A stretch of 17,386 nucleotides of DNA, from assembly GCA_002329565.1 (NCBI GenBank), contig DCTM01000044.1:18884-36269 (forward strand), in the 5' to 3' direction. The notes under the pieces were generated by a model that saw only the letters and a list, made by a program, of their open reading frames with translations, was not told the DNA's origin and ran no database searches. This DNA is from Firmicutes bacterium UBA1440. Lineage in GTDB: Bacteria; Bacillota; Clostridia; Peptostreptococcales; Anaerovoracaceae. Positions 13,106 to 17,386 of this stretch are shown here, piece after piece (positions within the stretch are counted from its first letter, which is position 1; each line of letters opens with the position of its first letter). A program made the translations under genes and the position numbers.

Positions 13106-14992
13106 TTATCGACGCACTAAGTCCGTTACCGCCGCGATAATGTCACGCGCAGTCATGCCGTACTTTTCCTTTAACTGATCGGGCTTGCCGGATTCGCCGA
13201 AAGTATCACGCTGTCCAATCATAACCATCCTGACCGGGCACTGCTTGACGACGACCTCAGCCACTGCACTTCCGAGGCCTCCGATGACGGAGTGTTCCTC
13301 AGCGGTTACAATCGCGCCTGTCTCGACAGCCGCCTTGACTATAATCTCTTCATCAATCGGCTTGATGGTATGCATGTCGATAATGCGACAGTCCACACCT
13401 TCCTGCGCCAGCGTCTCTGCAGCTGTGGCAGCTTCATTTACCATGATACCTGTAGCGATAATTGTGACATCTTTGCCTTCTCTGACAAGTTTGCCCTTTC
13501 CAATTTCAATGGCTTCGTTTTCTTTGTAAATACACGGAACCGCCGTTCTTCCGAGACGAACGTACACGGGCCCGTTAATTTCTATCGCCTGCTTAAGCAG
13601 AATCTTCGCTGAAGCAGCGTCCCCGGGATTTATAACCATCATGCCGGGAATGGTGCGCATAAGTGCAATATCTTCAAACGTCTGATGCGTTGCACCGTCC
13701 TCACCTACCGTTATGCCCGCATGAGTGGCACATACCTTAACGTTGGCTCCGGTATGGCCAATGGTATTTCTGACAATCTCAAAAGCCCTTCCGGTTGCAA
13801 ACATCGCGAAGGTTGAAGCGCAGACCGTTTTGCCGGAGAGTGCCAGCCCCGCGGCCGTACCGTACAAATTCTGCTCAGAGATACCCATGTTTAAGAAACG
13901 CTCCGCATACAGCTTTTTGAATTCGACCGTCATCGTCGATTTTGAAAGATCGCCGTCGAGCACGACGAGGTTCTTGTTTGTGGCACCGACTTCGCGCAGA
14001 GTCTCGCCGTAAGCCTGTCTCGTCGCCATCTTGCCCGCCGGAGCCGTACTCTTTACCGGTACATTGTTACACTCAAGCTCATTCGACTTCTCACTTTTCG
14101 TTGTAAGCTTTGCAATTTTCTTATTGTGCAGCTCTATGCCTTCAGAAACTGCCTCTGCAATCTCATTTTTATCGGCGAAGAGCGCTTCTATTTCAGCTAT
14201 AGCCTTTGCGGCTTCTTCATCGTTCGGCGCCTTGCCGTGCCAACCTGCCTGATCAGTCATAAAGGAAACGCCGCGGCCCTTGTGGGTACGTGCGATAATC
14301 ACTGTCGGTTTACCCTTACATTCTTTAGCCTGTTTGTAGGCATCGAAGATTTGCTCGAAGTCATGTCCGTCGATCATAAGTACGTTCCACCCAAAGGCCT
14401 TAAACTTTTCGTCGATCGGTTTTACGCACATAACGTCGTCGTTCTTTCCGTCAATCTGCAGGCCGTTCCAGTCAACGATTGCCGTCAGGTTGTCCAGCTT
14501 ATAATGGGAGGCCGCCATCACGGCCTCCCATACGATACCCTCCTGCAACTCTCCGTCTCCCAAGAGAGCATAGATTCTGCCGCTGTTATCATCGATTTTG
14601 TTTGCCAACGCCATTCCGATACTGACGGATATGCCCTGTCCCAAGGACCCTGTCGACATTTCCACTCCGGGAGTCCTGTGCATGTCCGGATGCCCCTGTA
14701 ATTTTGCACCGAGCTTACGAAGCATCAACAGTTCCTCTTTTGGGAAAAATCCGCGTTCGGCCAGAGCAGCGTACTGCACGGGAGCGGCATGCCCCTTTGA
14801 AAGAATGAATTTATCCCTGTCCGGCTTTTTCGGATTTGCCGGATCGATGTTCATCTCATTAAAATAGAGTGCTGTCACAAGATCGGCTGCCGAAAGCGAT
14901 CCGCCCGGGTGGCCCGAACCTGCTGAGTGTACGGCTTTAATGATGTCGACTCTTACAGCCGCCGCAATTTTTTCAAATAATTTAATATCCAT
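13106..14992 (-). CDS. tkt: Transketolase (single chain)
   Basis: A 628-residue thiamine-diphosphate enzyme of the non-oxidative pentose phosphate pathway that moves two-carbon ketol units between sugar phosphates. The N-terminal half holds SGHPGG (26-31), SKGH (65-68), and the ThDP/Mg motif GDGELQEG (145-152) with its distal Asn. The C-terminal half, from about 321, holds the pyrimidine-binding domain with GISEQN and the third domain with EEHSVIGGLG and GQRDTFGESG. Both halves look most like the separate N and C subunits found in many clostridia and archaea, joined by a Lys/Ser/Asn-rich linker at about 290-320. The ATG at 14992 has AGGAGG 11 bases ahead and lies 2 bases after the wecG-like stop. 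A longer reading to 15187 lies inside that gene and is rejected. Confidence 0.95.
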   Translation of the reverse strand: MDIKLFEKIAAAVRVDIIKAVHSAGSGHPGGSLSAADLVTALYFNEMNIDPANPKKPDRDKFILSKGHAAPVQYAALAERGFFPKEELLMLRKLGAKLQGHPDMHRTPGVEMSTGSLGQGISVSIGMALANKIDDNSGRIYALLGDGELQEGIVWEAVMAASHYKLDNLTAIVDWNGLQIDGKNDDVMCVKPIDEKFKAFGWNVLMIDGHDFEQIFDAYKQAKECKGKPTVIIARTHKGRGVSFMTDQAGWHGKAPNDEEAAKAIAEIEALFADKNEIAEAVSEGIELHNKKIAKLTTKSEKSNELECNNVPVKSTAPAGKMATRQAYGETLREVGATNKNLVVLDGDLSKSTMTVEFKKLYAERFLNMGISEQNLYGTAAGLALSGKTVCASTFAMFATGRAFEIVRNTIGHTGANVKVCATHAGITVGEDGATHQTFEDIALMRTIPGMMVINPGDAASAKILLKQAIEINGPVYVRLGRTAVPCIYKENEAIEIGKGKLVREGKDVTIIATGIMVNEAATAAETLAQEGVDCRIIDMHTIKPIDEEIIVKAAVETGAIVTAEEHSVIGGLGSAVAEVVVKQCPVRMVMIGQRDTFGESGKPDQLKEKYGMTARDIIAAVTDLVRR

Positions 14993-14994
14993 TC

Positions 14995-15759
14995 TTATTT
15001 GTTCCTCCTGTTTTTCTGTGCGATTACCTTCAACATAAATACGGGTAATTTCATCATACGCGGCAGCCGTGAGGGCTGCTTGATAAATCTGTAGAGCCAT
15101 TCCAATCCGTGTTTTTGGTAGAATTCCGGCGCGCGCTGCACCGTGCCCGCCCATACATCCAGACTGCCTCCTACGCCGATGCCGCAACGTGTCGACGTAA
15201 ATGCGTCTCTGTATTTATCCATAAACTTCTCTTGTTTCGGTGAGCCGAGTGCGACACAAAGAAAATCGGCCCTTGAAGCGTTGATTTCTTCAACTATGGC
15301 CGCTTCGTCATCTTGTCCGAAATAGCCATGGTGTGTGCCTGCGACAATCAGCCCCGGGAATCTCTCGCGCATTGCGTTCGCCGCCAGTTCCGCCACACTG
15401 CCTCTTCCCTCGACATCGGGTTTGCTGCCGAGCAAATAGACGGATTTGCCGGTTCGCTCCAAATAGCCGAGAATCTCGGTCAGGAAGTCAATGCCCGTGA
15501 TTCTCTCTGACAGGTCATGCCCCAAAATCTTCGAGGCGTAGACCAAGCCGATACCGTCAGGTATGATCAGGCCCGCTTTTTCAATCAGCGCGGCCAGCTG
15601 TGCGTCCTCGGTTGCGTTGACTACGATCTCCGAGTTCGGCGTGACAATCATATCGAAACCGGGTCTTTCCATGAGCCCTTCAAATACCGCAAAGGCGTCC
15701 TCTTTAGTGATCATATCGATGGGAATGCCTAAAATCGGTGTTCTGTTCAAATTCATCAT
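14995..15759 (-). CDS. WecG/TagA/CpsF family glycosyltransferase
   Basis: A 254-residue GT26 enzyme that adds N-acetyl-mannosamine (or a uronic-acid form) to undecaprenyl-PP-GlcNAc, the first committed step of many wall teichoic and secondary wall polymers. Conserved spots are TPNSE (40-44, with the catalytic-region Thr), PDGIGLV (67-73, with the proposed catalytic Asp at 68), GSPKQE (172-177), GVGGSLDVWAG (195-205) and the C-terminal appendage APEFYQKHGLEWLYRF that covers the active site at the membrane. Two ATG codons stand in tandem (15759, 15756) with AAGGGATAGG ahead; either may be used. It begins 1 base after the csaB stop, so the two are coupled. The exact sugar is inferred from the family. 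Confidence 0.93.
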   Translation of the reverse strand: MMNLNRTPILGIPIDMITKEDAFAVFEGLMERPGFDMIVTPNSEIVVNATEDAQLAALIEKAGLIIPDGIGLVYASKILGHDLSERITGIDFLTEILGYLERTGKSVYLLGSKPDVEGRGSVAELAANAMRERFPGLIVAGTHHGYFGQDDEAAIVEEINASRADFLCVALGSPKQEKFMDKYRDAFTSTRCGIGVGGSLDVWAGTVQRAPEFYQKHGLEWLYRFIKQPSRLPRMMKLPVFMLKVIAQKNRRNK

Positions 15760-15760
15760 C

Positions 15761-16873
15761 CTATCCCTTCATTAAATCTTTGATCATTTCTTCGTTTGTG
15801 GACAGGCTTTCAATCAATACCTGCACCTTTTGAGACACCATCTCATTGATTTGGTCTCTGTTGTTATATATCTCAGAAAATTCCTTGACGAAAAATTCGT
15901 TGTTCAAATCGTAGATCGTACAAGCAGCTTTCATGCCGATGGAATGCAAAAAAGAATTGATCTTCGGGTCGTATGCAATCCCAATCATGGGAACACCCAT
16001 TATGGCCGCGTGTATCAGAGAATGAAGCCTGACACCCACGAGTATGTCCATATTTCCGATCAAACTCATCATGTCTTCTGTGAGATGCTTATGGCTTATC
16101 GTACAAACGCAGTCGCCGAGGCCGCTCTCCGTCAGCCTGCGTTCCAACTCGGCAGCGGGAGCCATGTCCTCGCTGTAATGGAACGGAATCAGTACTATCT
16201 GCACGTTCTGTTCTTTAATCAGTCGTTCCATCGATATCGCCATCTCGTCCATGAATCCGGAATCGATATGCCTCTCTTTGATGGCAAAGCCTGCCACAAT
16301 GGAATCCTCTTGCTTGCAAAAGCCTTCTTGTAAGAGGATTTCCTTTCCTTTGGCAAGGTCCACCGGCTTTATTCCGAGCACCGGATCCGCCGTCACGACT
16401 ATCCTGTCCTCCGCGATACCTATTTCACACAAGAATTGCTTGGAGGAAACATCGCGCACCACAATTCCCTTGGCGCGCTTGAGCACCAAAGCCGTCAATC
16501 GTCTGTTGAAGTTAGAGTTTATCGGGCCTATCCCCTGACTGTAGATAAAAAACGGTTTGCGCATTATCGCAGCGAGCGCCATGATGAAGAGATAATAAAG
16601 GATGCTTTTCTTACTCGTCACATCCTGCAACAGGCTGCCGCCGCCGCTGACCAAAAGATCACACTTGCGCAGTGCCGACAGGATAGCCGCCGGCGACTTC
16701 CTGTCACATGACTTGATGTTGTACTTTTCCGCAGTCGACACGGGGTCATGCGACAGCACCGTAATCTCGATATCATCAAGTTTTTCTTTCATGCTGCCGA
16801 CAACAGCCGTCAAAATCGACTCGTCACCTATATTGTTAAACCCGTAATAGCCGGAAATCAGTATTCTGTACAT
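15761..16873 (-). CDS. csaB: Polysaccharide pyruvyl transferase CsaB
   Basis: A 370-residue cytoplasmic enzyme of GT-B-like fold that adds a ketal-pyruvyl group to secondary cell-wall polysaccharide. The N-terminal ILISGYYGFNNIGDE (4-18) and SGGGSLLQD (about 76-84) are family signatures. VRLHSLIHAAIMGVPMIGIAYDP (about 277-299) is the nucleotide/PEP-binding C-terminal signature, and SHKHLTEDMM precedes it. Pyruvylated polymer is the anchor for SLH-domain S-layer proteins, which suggests that this cell displays such proteins. The ATG at 16873 overlaps the upstream DUF5693-like gene by 16 bases; only a weak GGTGA is visible, so coupling is likely. Confidence in the family is high. Confidence 0.93.
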   Translation of the reverse strand: MYRILISGYYGFNNIGDESILTAVVGSMKEKLDDIEITVLSHDPVSTAEKYNIKSCDRKSPAAILSALRKCDLLVSGGGSLLQDVTSKKSILYYLFIMALAAIMRKPFFIYSQGIGPINSNFNRRLTALVLKRAKGIVVRDVSSKQFLCEIGIAEDRIVVTADPVLGIKPVDLAKGKEILLQEGFCKQEDSIVAGFAIKERHIDSGFMDEMAISMERLIKEQNVQIVLIPFHYSEDMAPAAELERRLTESGLGDCVCTISHKHLTEDMMSLIGNMDILVGVRLHSLIHAAIMGVPMIGIAYDPKINSFLHSIGMKAACTIYDLNNEFFVKEFSEIYNNRDQINEMVSQKVQVLIESLSTNEEMIKDLMKG

Positions 16874-17386
16874 GCATTCACCGCGTCAATATATTTCTTA
16901 AAATGCTTGCAATAAATTCTGTATATAAATTCGAAAATCACAATTGCGAAAATTCCTGCAATCAATCCGAACAACAACGAATATCCCGTTCTGATAAATC
17001 CGAGATACAGCGGCGTTCTGATATGCATAAAGGTATTGACGATCGATGTCATGCCGATGACACCGCATAACCCCGTCATCAGAGTCAGCAGCTTAAACCG
17101 CCGTATACTGCAATACACCATCAGCATGATTGCCGGGAAGGCAAACAGGAACTCCTTCGTTCTCGGCCTTGCAATCAAAAGTTCTTCCAGTTCGTTGCGG
17201 AAGAGCATCTCGAAACTCGTTACCTGTACGCCGGTATCGTGACCGGTTCTTGCGATATAGTAGAATCCGACTGCGCCGACCACGGCGAGGGCTATAATCA
17301 TCCATACTTTTATCTGCATTTGCAGCAGATCTCGAATGTCGACAAGTTCCAGTCTGCCGATGTGCTCCTTGCGTTCGCCGTAACCG
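16858..17386 (-). CDS. DUF5693-like polytopic membrane protein, C-terminal part (5' end outside window)
   Basis: The frame is open to the right edge, so the last 175 residues are visible. They begin with GYGERKEHIGRLELVDIR, followed by a first transmembrane helix (MIIALAVVGAVGFYYI), the conserved block RTGHD, then ELEELLIARPRTKEFLFAFPA, and three or four more hydrophobic segments before a basic tail. The RTGHD and ARPRTKEF motifs are what I associate with DUF5693, whose members commonly lie next to csaB in Firmicutes. It presumably takes part in building or moving the pyruvylated wall polymer, but no function is established. The short overlap with csaB indicates one operon. A start at 17319 would be false because the frame continues. 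Confidence 0.75.
   Translation of the reverse strand, partial: GYGERKEHIGRLELVDIRDLLQMQIKVWMIIALAVVGAVGFYYIARTGHDTGVQVTSFEMLFRNELEELLIARPRTKEFLFAFPAIMLMVYCSIRRFKLLTLMTGLCGVIGMTSIVNTFMHIRTPLYLGFIRTGYSLLFGLIAGIFAIVIFEFIYRIYCKHFKKYIDAVNACTEY

Noticed and set aside
14993..15187. N-terminal extension of transketolase
   Set aside because: It overlaps the end of the TagA-like gene in another frame, is Arg/Gly-rich, and the family N-terminus begins at 14992.
1..17386. CRISPR arrays, tRNA or rRNA genes, insertion sequences, phage genes, toxin-antitoxin or defence genes
   Set aside because: None seen: no direct repeat arrays, no transposase or integrase motifs, no cloverleaf-like segments in the short gaps. 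The region reads as core chromosome.

Overview
The window looks like a low-to-moderate-GC Gram-positive chromosome, most likely an anaerobic clostridial (Eubacteriales-type) bacterium. The evidence is the gene set: a YtrA-type GntR regulator with an ABC pair, YerC, RecX, a yybP-ykoY riboswitch ahead of terC, FtsEX next to an M23 hydrolase and an S41 protease, and CsaB with a TagA-like enzyme. Strong AGGAGG-type ribosome binding sites, several TTG/GTG starts and consensus sigma-A-type promoters agree with this. The genus cannot be fixed by eye. All genes but one are on the minus strand and packing is tight, so there are no gene-free stretches over 300 bases.

Layout from left to right. The 3' end of a GH18 protein (plus strand) converges on a GntR/ATPase/permease operon across a terminator that can work both ways. 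The GntR operon has a near-perfect promoter overlaid by a perfect 12-bp inverted repeat. Next come the minus-strand genes sfp-recX-tcdA (phosphopantetheinyl transferase, RecX, tRNA t6A dehydratase), preceded by yerC with its own promoter. terC follows, controlled by a manganese (yybP-ykoY) riboswitch with an intrinsic terminator. The next block is ftsE-ftsX-M23 peptidase-recJ-S41 protease, in which recJ sits between two cell-envelope genes. Upstream of it are a MinD/ParA-like protein with a degenerate P-loop and a membrane-anchored PrcB-like protein. The right end is a cell-wall polysaccharide run: a DUF5693-like membrane protein (cut by the edge), csaB and a WecG/TagA glycosyltransferase, followed by a one-chain transketolase.

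Most of the window is envelope biology. CsaB and the TagA-like enzyme point to a pyruvylated secondary cell-wall polymer. FtsEX with its M23 partner controls septal or sidewall peptidoglycan hydrolysis. The ABC/GntR operon resembles cell-wall-stress exporters, and TerC with its riboswitch handles metal homeostasis.

I did not find a clear new multi-gene system. The items most worth a second look are the MinD-like protein lacking P-loop lysines with its PrcB-like neighbour, an RNA hairpin that would hide the ribosome binding site of the PrcB-like gene, the recJ insertion into the division operon, and the in-frame single-stop junction between sfp and recX. Many naive longest-ORF starts here are wrong; corrected starts are given with their ribosome binding sites.
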